From Psychromonas sp. SA13A (GTDB lineage: Bacteria > Pseudomonadota > Gammaproteobacteria > Enterobacterales > Psychromonadaceae): a stretch of 39,334 nucleotides of DNA. Shown here in pieces: positions 26,850 through 35,423 of the stretch. The DNA is taken from positions 1 to 39,334 of the forward strand of contig NZ_WTKU01000031.1 of NCBI RefSeq assembly GCF_011378715.1, in the 5' to 3' direction. Under the pieces are notes generated by a model. It ran no database searches and had not been told where the DNA came from. It saw only the letters and a list, made by a program, of their open reading frames with translations. The position numbers and the translations under genes are program-made. The stretch's first letter is position 1; each line of letters begins with the position of its first letter.

Positions 26850-27467
26850 ATGAAACAGCGTAAAATTTTTACATTAATCGTCCTGATTGCGACACAGGTC
26901 TTAATGAACTCTTCTGCTTATGCAGCTTTTTGTTCCTTAAGAGACCCTGTGTCAGCAATGCAAATACTCTATAAGGATGGATACCAATATCGTTCCATTG
27001 TTGCGACGGTTACTGAGCAAGATAGAGTAGCGGTTAAAGACAAGTTACCTTTTACAATCCATCAAAGTGAAGTTAACAAGCATACTTTATACGTGCTTTA
27101 TAAGGATCGTAAGGCTGCTGGTTTCTTACAAGCACGTTCAGAATGGGCTAAATGGGGTTTAGTAGAAATTGCCTGGGCTATCAACTTAGATAGGAGTTTA
27201 AAAGGTTTCTATTTTCAACGTTGCCGAAGCCCCGAATGTAACGATAGCGTCGTACAAGATATCAACAAGCAACTTCATAATAAAAATTTTGCGCAATTAA
27301 AGTCCTTACTGACGCTTGATGGAGAAGCACTTTCTGAAGTGGGAAAAAATACATTTTCTACTTATCCAACATTAGCGTTGCTAGTCTTACGGTCTGCATT
27401 AAAAACCTTAGCAATTACTGATATCAGTTGGGCAAAATATATAACAAAGATAGAAAGTGACAATTAA
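26850..27467 (+). CDS. Small exported protein of unknown function next to a c-di-GMP enzyme
   Basis: A 205-aa protein with a signal peptide (residues 1-25 or 26, ending SSAYA). The mature part starts AFCSLRDPVSAMQILYKDGY. Further distinctive stretches are KLPFTIHQSEVNKHTLYVLY, RSEWAKWGLVEIAWAINLD and GFYFQRCRSPECND. There are three Cys (28, 125, 130), the last two as C-x4-C, suggesting a disulfide or metal site; no CxxCH haem motif. I do not recognise a named domain. Its place between a barrel gene and a GGDEF-EAL gene with a large periplasmic loop suggests a periplasmic ligand or regulator of that enzyme. Confidence 0.75.
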   Translation: MKQRKIFTLIVLIATQVLMNSSAYAAFCSLRDPVSAMQILYKDGYQYRSIVATVTEQDRVAVKDKLPFTIHQSEVNKHTLYVLYKDRKAAGFLQARSEWAKWGLVEIAWAINLDRSLKGFYFQRCRSPECNDSVVQDINKQLHNKNFAQLKSLLTLDGEALSEVGKNTFSTYPTLALLVLRSALKTLAITDISWAKYITKIESDN

Positions 27468-27581
27468 TGGCAGTAACTGTTATAGACAGTAATTTTTAAT
27501 GAAATGAAAGTAATAATTATTAAAAGTAGTCATCGGTGAATAGCGCACTAACTGAATTTATACGTTAATTAAAGGTATGTA

Positions 27582-29609
27582 ATGAGAATAAGAAGTTATT
27601 TGGCGATCCTTGTTTTTTCCTGCTTGATTGGTGCTTATGCGCTAGAACAAGTATTGGGTTTTCATTTCAATCAGGTTCAAATATTAGCGAGTAAACATAC
27701 ACAAAGCCTTTTACGAGCGAAAGATTTTGAGCGCATAGAAAATAGCATTTCACAATTTTTAATCTCTGCAGATTTAGTGATTGCATCGGGTAATACCTAT
27801 CTCATAATGGGCACTATAAATATAGGAAAGAACATCAGCAGAAATTTGGTCGTTGTGCAAAACCAAAGCCTGCCTCCTTTAATGAATGATGAAATTGAAA
27901 AAACTATCCTTAATATTAAAAAAATTAATGCCCACCTCGATACTGTAGCGGAAATACCAGATAAAGAATTAATCTTACACTTACGTAAATTATTGCCAGA
28001 TTATGATGCTGTTAGTTTATCTTTAGTAGAAAGTATTCGATTTTTGATTACTGAATGCAATAATATGATTGAGCAAGACGCGTTATCTTTAGCCGAAGAA
28101 AAGCATTTTATAGCCGCTGCAGCTTGGATTGCACGTGTTTTTTTACTGCTATTAATTATTGCCGCTTGGTGGTGGGCAAATAGGAAAATTTGTAATCCGT
28201 TAAACACGCTAATTGCTTCTTCACACAATGCACTAGCTGGTAATGACTTTAAAGTTAGCGATGATGCGCCTACCGAGATCACTGAATTAAGTCATGATTT
28301 TAAACTATTAACAGAAACGCTATTTCATCAAGCGTCTCATGATCCATTGACTGAACTTTATAACCGTCGTGCGTTTGAGCGTGATCTAAATGCGGCTATT
28401 GAGCATAAAAAGAGACCTTCAAGGATAAATGAAGATAATCGGTTTTTATGTTTTATCGATCTAGATTATTTTAAAACAATTAATGATACCTGTGGCCATT
28501 CGATAGGTGATCAAGTCTTAGTTGATGTGGCTCGTATATTAAAACAAAAAGTGCGCAACTACGATACGGTGGCGAGATTAGGTGGTGATGAGTTTGCTAT
28601 TTTGATCAATCGCTGCCCTGTAGATAAAGCACTTGAAATTGCTGAACAGATTAAACAAAGCATTAACCAGTTAACGTATCACTGGCAAGGTGAAAATTTT
28701 CAATTAAGTGCCAGCATTGGTATTGCTCCTCAAACCAATGAATCTAGTGCTACTGATTTATTAAACTCGGCAGACATCGCCTGTGGTTTAGCGAAAAATG
28801 CGGGAAGAAATTCAGTCTATTTATACGATACTTGCGATCAAGTTTTCGCAGATAATAAACAGCAATTATTGTCAGTACACCACTTAAATAATGCATTAAA
28901 TAACAATTTATTTGTATTATACAAACAAGATATTGTGCCGTTACAGCAACAAAAAGTAGGCAGGGTCTTTGAAATATTATTAAGAATGTTAGACAGCGAT
29001 GGAAAATTGTTGAGTCCTGCTTGTTTTTTACCCGTTGCTGAGCGTTATCAGCTCACCGGTAAAATAGATCGTTGGGTGATTAATGCCGTATGCGACCATT
29101 TTATGGCACGTACTGAAGAACTTAAATCGATTAAAACAATTGCGATTAACTTATCTGGACACTCTTTAACTGATAATGAGTTAGAAACCTTTATCATTAA
29201 TAAACTGACACAGAGCCAAATACCCGCTAACAAAATCTGCTTTGAAATCACTGAAACGGCTGCTATTAAAAATATCAATCGTGCTCGATTATTTATGAAT
29301 AACATTAAAGCGTTAGGTTGTCAGTTTTCCCTTGATGACTTTGGTAGTGGTCATTCTTCCTATGCTTATATCAAACAATTACCGACGGATAAGATTAAAA
29401 TAGACGGTGCAATTGTGGCGAATATGCTCACCAATCCAATAGATTTTACCGCTGTTAAATCGATTTGCGAGATAGGCAAAGCAGCAAAACAAGAAGTTAT
29501 TGCAGAGTTTGTTGAAGACTTTAGGTTAGTTGAAGTATTAACCGCATTAGGTGTTGATTATGCACAAGGTTACTATTTTGCTAGACCAGAACCTTTAGTC
29601 GTTGTTTAA
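27582..29609 (+). CDS. Membrane GGDEF-EAL protein with periplasmic sensor domain
   Basis: A 675-aa cyclic-di-GMP enzyme. One membrane segment is at ~4-23 and another at ~178-200 (ending LLLLIIAAWWWANRKI), enclosing a helical periplasmic domain of ~150 residues. A HAMP-like linker follows to ~250. The GGDEF domain has an intact RLGGDEF (GGDEF at 334-338) and an RNYD inhibitory-site motif five residues before it. The EAL domain has EIL in place of EAL at 464-466, but keeps INLS, EITET, LDDFGSGHSS, KIDG, the Glu of EFVED, and QGYYFARPEP. Both activities look possible. It is the third gene after the barrel and the secreted protein, probably responding to their state. Confidence 0.93.
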   Translation: MRIRSYLAILVFSCLIGAYALEQVLGFHFNQVQILASKHTQSLLRAKDFERIENSISQFLISADLVIASGNTYLIMGTINIGKNISRNLVVVQNQSLPPLMNDEIEKTILNIKKINAHLDTVAEIPDKELILHLRKLLPDYDAVSLSLVESIRFLITECNNMIEQDALSLAEEKHFIAAAAWIARVFLLLLIIAAWWWANRKICNPLNTLIASSHNALAGNDFKVSDDAPTEITELSHDFKLLTETLFHQASHDPLTELYNRRAFERDLNAAIEHKKRPSRINEDNRFLCFIDLDYFKTINDTCGHSIGDQVLVDVARILKQKVRNYDTVARLGGDEFAILINRCPVDKALEIAEQIKQSINQLTYHWQGENFQLSASIGIAPQTNESSATDLLNSADIACGLAKNAGRNSVYLYDTCDQVFADNKQQLLSVHHLNNALNNNLFVLYKQDIVPLQQQKVGRVFEILLRMLDSDGKLLSPACFLPVAERYQLTGKIDRWVINAVCDHFMARTEELKSIKTIAINLSGHSLTDNELETFIINKLTQSQIPANKICFEITETAAIKNINRARLFMNNIKALGCQFSLDDFGSGHSSYAYIKQLPTDKIKIDGAIVANMLTNPIDFTAVKSICEIGKAAKQEVIAEFVEDFRLVEVLTALGVDYAQGYYFARPEPLVVV

Positions 29610-29711
29610 GTAGTATTCGATAAAAAGTGGATGCGTTAATTGGATGTTTTGACTATTGGATAAGCACCAATACCTTTGTAAATCTGAGTGTTTAAGGGAA
29701 GTTGATTGTTA

Positions 29712-29753
29712 AAAGGTCACATTGCACATTTCAGATTGCACAGTGTGACCTTT
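29712..29753. terminator. Terminator between GGDEF-EAL and antiporter genes (convergent)
   Basis: AAAGGTCACA pairs with TGTGACCTTT (10 bp) around a 22-base loop that itself contains TTGCACA twice. It serves both converging genes; the T run is short. Confidence 0.75.
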
Positions 29754-29783
29754 GTTTATAGGCAGGACTAAAGAGTAAGAGTA

Positions 29784-31862
29784 TTAGGCTGACTTAGGCC
29801 TTGCCTGCGTTTCTTTTTCATCGGTATCCTGTGTTTTTTCGTCATCGGATTCTGAACGAATAGCCTCTTCTTGCTCTGCTTTTTGCGCTTCTTCAATTGC
29901 GGCTTGCTCCTTGCGTCGTGCTTTTTCAAGGGCTCGCTGATCTGCCTCTTCCGCTTCACGGATCGCACGTTCTTCTGCACGCGCTTCGGCTTCTGCTTTT
30001 GCTATTGCTTTAGCTTGTGCTTTGGCTTCGCGTTCTGCTTCTTCATCTACAGCACGTTGAATAACTGCTAGATCTTGAGCTTCTTGAGGCAATAAACTAA
30101 TCAACTCAATACCTACAGGATAATCAGTATCTTTTTCATTAGAAACAATCTTAATTTCACCATCTTTAGTTAAGTACACTAATGGCATAGCCGAGTCGCC
30201 GTAACGTCTTTTAAAGCGCTCAAAGGTAAAGTTTTCAGTGATGTTAGTCACTTTTAGAATACCGCCTCTGGCCATGATGCTGGCAATCTTAGCGTAGGAA
30301 ATATTTTCTCCAAATAAGCTCAATCGTTTTAGATATGACTCCGATAATTGATGGCGTGCGCTGGCACTGTCAGCATTGTTCAAACCATAAACTTTCTCCG
30401 AGCCAAGTAAATCTTGGAAGTGAAAGGAAACTAATGGGTTTAATTGACGGTAAGGAGACATCACTAAGACACGACCTATTCCGCTTAAATCCATATAGTT
30501 GGTCGCATGCTCGGAAGCAGGGTTACCAAAATAAACGGGAATATTTTCCATACGAGCTTTACGAATGCTATCCCAGTTATTGTCTGCTAATAGCACTTTT
30601 ACATTTTTAGAGATTAAAATAGTTGCAAGTTCGCGTGAGAATTTAGAGGCACCAAACATCAGCAAACCTTCATTCGCGCCTTGTTTTACTCCTAAAAATT
30701 TTGCCCAAGGGCCGGCGGTTAAACTTTGAATAACCACGGTGCCGATAATAATTAAAAATACCAGCGGCACAATAGAGCTTGCACCTTCAAGGCCAACGGT
30801 TTCTAATTTAATCGCAAATAGCGATGAAATAGCAGCGGCAACAATACCACGCGGTGCAACCCAGCTGAGAAACCATTTATCCTTTGAGGAGACATTAGTA
30901 CCCAGGCCAGAGATCCAAATACTGAGTGGACGAGCGACAAACATCACCACCATCAGCACGCCTAATCCACCAAAGCCTAGGTCTAACATGGCACTAGAAT
31001 CAAGTCGTGCAGCAAGTAGAATAAACAGTGCTGAAATTAATAGTACGGTTAATGTTTCTTTAAACTCTAAAATATCAGCAATATCAACGCCACGCATGTT
31101 TGCTAACCAAATACCCATTACAGTCACGGTTAATAACCCAGACTCTTCTTGGTAGATATTCGAGCCTACAAAAACGCCCAGCATAATGGTTAATACCGCA
31201 GTATTACGTAAATAATGTGGGAATAAGTTCTTACGAATCGATAACCCAGTTAAATAACCAGCAGCAGCCCCTAAACCAAAGCCCAGTAATAATGTATATC
31301 CCAATGCAGATAAAACATGTGAGGTAGGATCCGCCGTTACTGCAATATATTCAAAGACTAAAACTGCGAGCAGCGCGCCGATAGGGTCGATTACAATGCC
31401 TTCCCAACGTAAAATACTGGCTAAATTAGACTTTGGTTGCACGGTACGCAGCATAGGTACAATAACCGTTGGTCCTGTCACCACCACTAGAGCGCCAAAC
31501 AACATCGCAATGGACCAATCAAACCCTAAAATATAATGGGCCGCTGGTGCGATACAGGCCCAAGTGATAAAAGCGCCAATGGTGACTAAATGCGTGACCA
31601 TTCGACCATGCTCTTTAATCTCTTTAAAGTTAAGTGTGAGTGCGCCTTCAAAAAGAATAACGGCAACACCTAATGAGATAATCGGGAATAATAAATCGCC
31701 AAAAATAGCATCGGGATCCAATATGCCAAGTGCGGGCCCTAATAATAAACCACATAATAATAGTGGGAGAATTGCAGGTAAACGTAATTTCCACCCTATC
31801 CATTGACACAAAAGTGACAGTACACCGATCAGTGCAAGCATGCCTGTGATGTGTTCAACCAT
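29784..31862 (-). CDS. CPA1-type Na+/H+ antiporter with TrkA-N-like domain and charged tail
   Basis: The membrane part (residues 1 to ~390) has about twelve hydrophobic segments with GVAVILFEGALTLN, VVVTGPTVIVPML, WEGIVIDPIGALLAVLVFE and a late WVAPRGIVAAAISSLFA, as in NhaP/CPA1 proteins. From about 400 a Rossmann/TrkA-N-like domain (MFGASKFSRELATIL) has a degenerate glycine motif. From about 600 the end is an Ala/Glu/Lys/Arg-rich predicted coiled coil running nearly to the terminus. The start at 31862 is used because the preceding in-frame codons (from 31883) hold the AAGGA ribosome site. It exchanges Na+ (or K+) for H+ across the inner membrane. The regulatory role of the tail is inferred. 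Confidence 0.92.
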   Translation of the reverse strand: MVEHITGMLALIGVLSLLCQWIGWKLRLPAILPLLLCGLLLGPALGILDPDAIFGDLLFPIISLGVAVILFEGALTLNFKEIKEHGRMVTHLVTIGAFITWACIAPAAHYILGFDWSIAMLFGALVVVTGPTVIVPMLRTVQPKSNLASILRWEGIVIDPIGALLAVLVFEYIAVTADPTSHVLSALGYTLLLGFGLGAAAGYLTGLSIRKNLFPHYLRNTAVLTIMLGVFVGSNIYQEESGLLTVTVMGIWLANMRGVDIADILEFKETLTVLLISALFILLAARLDSSAMLDLGFGGLGVLMVVMFVARPLSIWISGLGTNVSSKDKWFLSWVAPRGIVAAAISSLFAIKLETVGLEGASSIVPLVFLIIIGTVVIQSLTAGPWAKFLGVKQGANEGLLMFGASKFSRELATILISKNVKVLLADNNWDSIRKARMENIPVYFGNPASEHATNYMDLSGIGRVLVMSPYRQLNPLVSFHFQDLLGSEKVYGLNNADSASARHQLSESYLKRLSLFGENISYAKIASIMARGGILKVTNITENFTFERFKRRYGDSAMPLVYLTKDGEIKIVSNEKDTDYPVGIELISLLPQEAQDLAVIQRAVDEEAEREAKAQAKAIAKAEAEARAEERAIREAEEADQRALEKARRKEQAAIEEAQKAEQEEAIRSESDDEKTQDTDEKETQARPKSA

Positions 31863-32669
31863 ATTTATTTCCTTTTTTTTCAAACCATTGCAAATTAATT
31901 ATCTACCCTGCAATGGGGGTCACGATGATTCGTGAGCAATTTATACGTTTGGTAACTTGATATGTACCATTTTGTTCATTAAATATTATTTACAGGCTGA
32001 CAAAATAATGAAAAATATTGCCTATAAATCTGTACTTTCATTGCATTAAAAAACGTTTTTATTAAGTAAAAAAGCACAGCTTTACGCACTAATTATTAAT
32101 CTAATTAGCAAAAATAATCAGTTATTAAATGGGAGTGTTTTTTTACTTATCTTTAAAAGTGATGTTGATGTTTAATACAACGCTTATTAATAAAAGCCTA
32201 CTATTTTTTCTATCTATTACTTTTACTATTAACTTTAAATTGCCGCTATCTCGTTATGTCTCGCTAGCGAAGTACATCTAGTTAAGTAACTGTAGCCAGA
32301 TAAGGCTAGCTAATATCTGTTAATAAGCATCATTATTTTTACAAAAAGCATTGTTTTTTTATCATTAAATTTTGCTCTATAACATACTAATTCGCGTATT
32401 GGAGCAAGTGTTTTTTTGATCTTAATCACGTTTTATCAAGGCTGTTAAATAAAACATTAATCTTATCAGGTAATTAGTTCCTTCTTCTTTGTTGGTATTT
32501 TATCCCTTTATGGCGATATTTTATTTAAAAACAAGTATTCAAAAACAAGTTGTGTTCAGAAGGGGGGGAGTTTATAGCAAACCATTAAGCAAATGACTAG
32601 AACCTATTTGTTTGCATTGTGCTGTGCGTCTTGTGGAGTTAGTCACTAGGGCTGTGTTGGTTAGGGTGA
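31863..32669. other. Long gene-free AT-rich gap, FNR-like site
   Basis: About 800 bp without a gene. It contains the upstream region of the antiporter, a perfect palindrome TCGCTAGCGA at 32261-32270, and an FNR-like sequence TTGATCTTAATCAC at 32416-32429 (one base from the TTGATNNNNATCAA consensus), with no gene start near it. A small RNA or lost gene is possible; nothing further can be supported. A run of seven or more G lies near 32562. Confidence 0.5.
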
Positions 32670-33263
32670 TTAATCTTTCAAGTGAGACTGCAAGTTGATT
32701 AACATTTGTGCGGTAGCACCCCAGATTAAATGGTTTTGATAAGCACAACAATAAGTAAAATGGCGTTGTTTATTAGCGACTAAATATTGTTTAGAAAAGT
32801 TATTACTGTCTAATACAAATGCAAAGGGGACTTCAAAGCAGGCTTTAACCTCAGAACGGTCAATAATAACTTGCTCTTCGCTATTTACAAAACCAATGAA
32901 GGGCGTGACGTGGTAACCGCTGTTAGTAGTTAACGAAGGTAAGCTACCAACTAACTGTATATTCTCCTGCTCAATGCCTATCTCTTCCTGTGTTTCTCTT
33001 AATGCGGTGATAGCGAGCGAATCATCGCTTAATTCATACCTGCCTCCGGGAAAGCTTACTTGCCCAGGGTGGTGTCTAAGGTGCAAGGCCCGTTGTGTGA
33101 AAATCATATGTAAGCCATTGTCTCTTTGTATCAATGGCATTAATACTGCTGCTTTTTTTAATGGCTGCTGGGCTTTATTAAGAGATTGTAAGTGATGCGA
33201 AACAGGCGCACTGAAATTAGCTTGTTGTAAGATAAAACGATTAAGAAAACGTTGTTTATTCAT
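32670..33263 (-). CDS. nudL: Nudix CoA pyrophosphatase (NudL/YeaB family)
   Basis: A Nudix hydrolase of 197 aa that probably cleaves CoA (and acyl-CoA) to 3',5'-ADP and phosphopantetheine. The CoAse signature before the Nudix box is present: FTQRALHLRHHPGQVSFPGG. The Nudix box follows: ALRETQEEIGI, with the metal-binding Glu residues. SLPSLTTNSGYHVTPFIG after it is also typical of NudL. AAGG lies just before the ATG. It follows cmoB on the same strand but is separated by about 200 bp of tandem repeats, so co-transcription is uncertain. Confidence 0.92.
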   Translation of the reverse strand: MNKQRFLNRFILQQANFSAPVSHHLQSLNKAQQPLKKAAVLMPLIQRDNGLHMIFTQRALHLRHHPGQVSFPGGRYELSDDSLAITALRETQEEIGIEQENIQLVGSLPSLTTNSGYHVTPFIGFVNSEEQVIIDRSEVKACFEVPFAFVLDSNNFSKQYLVANKQRHFTYCCAYQNHLIWGATAQMLINLQSHLKD

Positions 33264-33294
33264 CTTACCTTTTATACTCCTTAGTGATTTAGTT

Positions 33295-33372
33295 GGCTAT
33301 CTTTACTGGCTATCTTAGCTGACTATCTTTACTGACTATTTTAACTGATATTTTAGCCTGCTATTATTGACC
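33295..33372. repeat. 13-bp tandem repeat, six degenerate copies
   Basis: Six units in a row: GGCTATCTTTACT, GGCTATCTTAGCT, GACTATCTTTACT, GACTATTTTAACT, GATATTTTAGCCT, GCTATTATTGACC. Each differs from its neighbour by a few bases, and divergence grows to the right. They sit between cmoB and nudL. Confidence 0.88.
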
Positions 33373-33418
33373 GTTTTATTGCCTACTTAATTTCATTAAT
33401 AAATGAACAAGCTAATAA

Positions 33419-33464
33419 CCTACTTACCTACTTACCTACTTACCTACTTACCTACCTACTTACC
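33419..33464. repeat. 8-bp tandem repeat TACTTACC
   Basis: Four exact copies of TACTTACC (33421-33452) are followed by a half unit TACC and one more full copy (33457-33464). It ends three bases before the cmoB stop codon. A 2-base CC of a partial unit precedes it. Confidence 0.93.
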
Positions 33465-33467
33465 AAG

Positions 33468-34454
33468 CTAGTTTAGTGGTTTAACGGCTTTTTTAGCAAT
33501 TAATAAAGCACGTTTCGGCGCTGGGTGACCTTCTACTGTTTTAGTCGCATCATTTGGATCTAAGTAATCTTCTAAAGATTCATTTTTCATCCATGCTGTA
33601 CTGCGTTGTTCACCGGTTAAGGTATCGTTAATATCCACAATACGTACATCTTCAAAACCACATTTTTCAACCCATAACTTTAATGCTTTGGCGCTAGGTA
33701 AGAACCAAATATTACGCATTTTAGCGTAACGATCAAAGGGCACTAATACATCATTCTCATCACCTTCAATCACTAAAGTTTCAAGCACCAATTCACCACC
33801 TTCAACGAGTTGATCTTGGAGTTGCGTTATATGGTCCATAGGGGATTTACGGTGATACAAAACACCCATTGAAAATACCGTATCAAAGGCTTCCAACTTA
33901 GGTAACTCTTGAATGCCTAAAGGTAATAAATGCACATGTTGGTCTTTATTTGCAAAATGACGCACCGCTTCAAATTGGCATAAAAACAATTCACTTGGGT
34001 CAATGCCGACAACAAATTCAGCACCTTCACCGCGCATACGCCACATATGGTAACCACTGCCACAACCAACATCTAAAACATAACGATATTTTAATGGGCT
34101 AATATGCGGTAACACACGATCCCATTTCCAATCACTTCGCCACTCCGTATCGATATGTACGCCATGAATATGAAAAGGGCCTTTACGCCATGGATGAAAC
34201 TTCTGTAATAAGTTCTCTAATTTTTTAGTTTCACCGGCCGATAATTCTGACCCATCACCAATACGTACTTCATCTTTGAGTTCGATAGCCTCACTTTTAA
34301 TGTTTGGAAATTTATTTAATACGCGTATCCAACTGGCTAATGTGCCGTGTACATGGATATTTTCCCATTCATGTAATTGCGCAGGTAATGTACGTAACCA
34401 ATGGTTTAAACGGTTTTTAGCGATAATGCTGTAGAAGTTACTAAAGTCGATCAT
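33468..34454 (-). CDS. cmoB: tRNA U34 carboxymethyltransferase CmoB
   Basis: CmoB uses carboxy-S-adenosylmethionine, made by CmoA, to turn 5-hydroxyuridine at tRNA position 34 into 5-carboxymethoxyuridine. The start [16 protein letters not shown] is the family start and has AAGG just upstream, so ATG 34454 is used although the frame is open to 34547. Other landmarks are [20 protein letters not shown], the SAM motif [35 protein letters not shown] and [14 protein letters not shown]. 328 aa compares with 323 in E. coli. It is directly downstream of cmoA (64-bp gap) on the same strand. Confidence 0.96.
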   Translation of the reverse strand: MIDFSNFYSIIAKNRLNHWLRTLPAQLHEWENIHVHGTLASWIRVLNKFPNIKSEAIELKDEVRIGDGSELSAGETKKLENLLQKFHPWRKGPFHIHGVHIDTEWRSDWKWDRVLPHISPLKYRYVLDVGCGSGYHMWRMRGEGAEFVVGIDPSELFLCQFEAVRHFANKDQHVHLLPLGIQELPKLEAFDTVFSMGVLYHRKSPMDHITQLQDQLVEGGELVLETLVIEGDENDVLVPFDRYAKMRNIWFLPSAKALKLWVEKCGFEDVRIVDINDTLTGEQRSTAWMKNESLEDYLDPNDATKTVEGHPAPKRALLIAKKAVKPLN

Positions 34455-34518
34455 GTCATGCCTTGTCTGGTAATGTGTTTTATAGCTTTTTATTCTGTTA
34501 CTTTTTAAAATTAAACCT

Positions 34519-35253
34519 TTAATCTTTAATGCTAATAATGGAGCCAAAATTAAAACATTGATACCAAAGGTTATTATGCTTAAAGCCCGCTTCTGTTAAA
34601 CGCTGATAATGTTGCTCAACGGTATCTGAAATTAACACGTTATCTAATGATGAGCGTTTTTGGCTTATTTCTAGTTCGCTATAACCTTGGCTGCGTTTAA
34701 AGTCTAAATGTAAATCAATTAATAGCTGGTGGCTTTTAGCATCTTCAAAAATAAACTTCTCAGATAAGATCAAAACTCCACCGGGTAATAAACCTTCATA
34801 AATACTGGTTAATAAAGATAAGCGTTTTTCCGGCGTTAAAAACTGCAATGTAAAGTTAAGTACAACTACCGAAGCATTTTCAATCTTGATATTACAAATA
34901 TCATCCTGCAACACGGTCACCGGAATATCGGATTTATAGGCATGAATATGTTGCTGACAAGATTCCACCATCGCCAATGAGTTATCAACTGAAATAATCC
35001 TACAGCCATTTTTATCGCTCAGGCCACGTCGCATCGATAAAGTGGCAGCGCCTAATGAACACCCTAAGTCATATAGGTTGGAATTATCGATGGCACAACG
35101 TTGAGTGATCATCGCAATACTATTAATAATGTTTTCATAACCCGGGACCGAGCGTTTGATCATGTCAGGGAATACTTGTACCACCTGTTGATCAAAACTA
35201 AAACTCTCTACTTTATCTAAGGGTTTGCTGAAAATATTGTCGGTTTGGCTCAT
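34519..35253 (-). CDS. cmoA: Carboxy-S-adenosylmethionine synthase CmoA
   Basis: CmoA converts SAM and prephenate to carboxy-SAM, the substrate of CmoB. The N-terminal region FVFDQQV-like reads [20 protein letters not shown], then [17 protein letters not shown] (SAM loop), [23 protein letters not shown], and [11 protein letters not shown]. The length (244 aa) matches E. coli (247). AGG about eight bases before the ATG marks the start. It forms a pair with cmoB and is divergent from aspS across 170 bp, an order often seen in Gammaproteobacteria. Confidence 0.96.
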   Translation of the reverse strand: MSQTDNIFSKPLDKVESFSFDQQVVQVFPDMIKRSVPGYENIINSIAMITQRCAIDNSNLYDLGCSLGAATLSMRRGLSDKNGCRIISVDNSLAMVESCQQHIHAYKSDIPVTVLQDDICNIKIENASVVVLNFTLQFLTPEKRLSLLTSIYEGLLPGGVLILSEKFIFEDAKSHQLLIDLHLDFKRSQGYSELEISQKRSSLDNVLISDTVEQHYQRLTEAGFKHNNLWYQCFNFGSIISIKD

Positions 35254-35353
35254 AAGGGGACCTAATTATTTAAGGTTTAATAATGTGACTCATTGAGTAT
35301 TGCTGCGCATTTTACTTAAATTGTGTTGCAGGGTCATTTTTTTATTTAAGCAT

Positions 35354-35381
35354 ATGACTCTCAGTGGTTTTCTTTTATAAT
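35354..35381 (+). promoter_or_regulatory. Probable sigma-70 promoter of aspS
   Basis: A perfect -10 TATAAT (35376-35381) is preceded by ATGACT (35354-35359) at 16 bp, a 4/6 match to TTGACA. It lies 43 bp before the aspS start. Confidence 0.65.
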
Positions 35382-35423
35382 AGCGGCAATTATTTTGTAA
35401 CGTATTTAAAACAGGAATCGATA

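Noticed and set aside
30739..31155. 138-codon open frame opposite the antiporter
   Set aside because: It lies wholly antisense to conserved membrane segments, and its composition (Ser/Thr/Asn rich) is that expected of a complement frame.
31863..31883. Seven-codon extension of the antiporter (MKKKEIN)
   Set aside because: These codons contain the ribosome site AAGGA for the ATG at 31862.
33295..33464. CRISPR-like array between cmoB and nudL
   Set aside because: Units are 8 and 13 bp with no spacers, no palindromic repeat and no cas genes; they are simple tandem repeats.
34455..34547. Upstream extension of cmoB overlapping the end of cmoA
   Set aside because: CmoB proteins start at MIDF, and AAGG precedes that ATG at 34454; the extension is a chance open frame.
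35364..35423. Twenty-codon extension of aspS
   Set aside because: It overlaps the TATAAT promoter and has no counterpart in AspRS proteins; ATG 35424 has AGGAA upstream.
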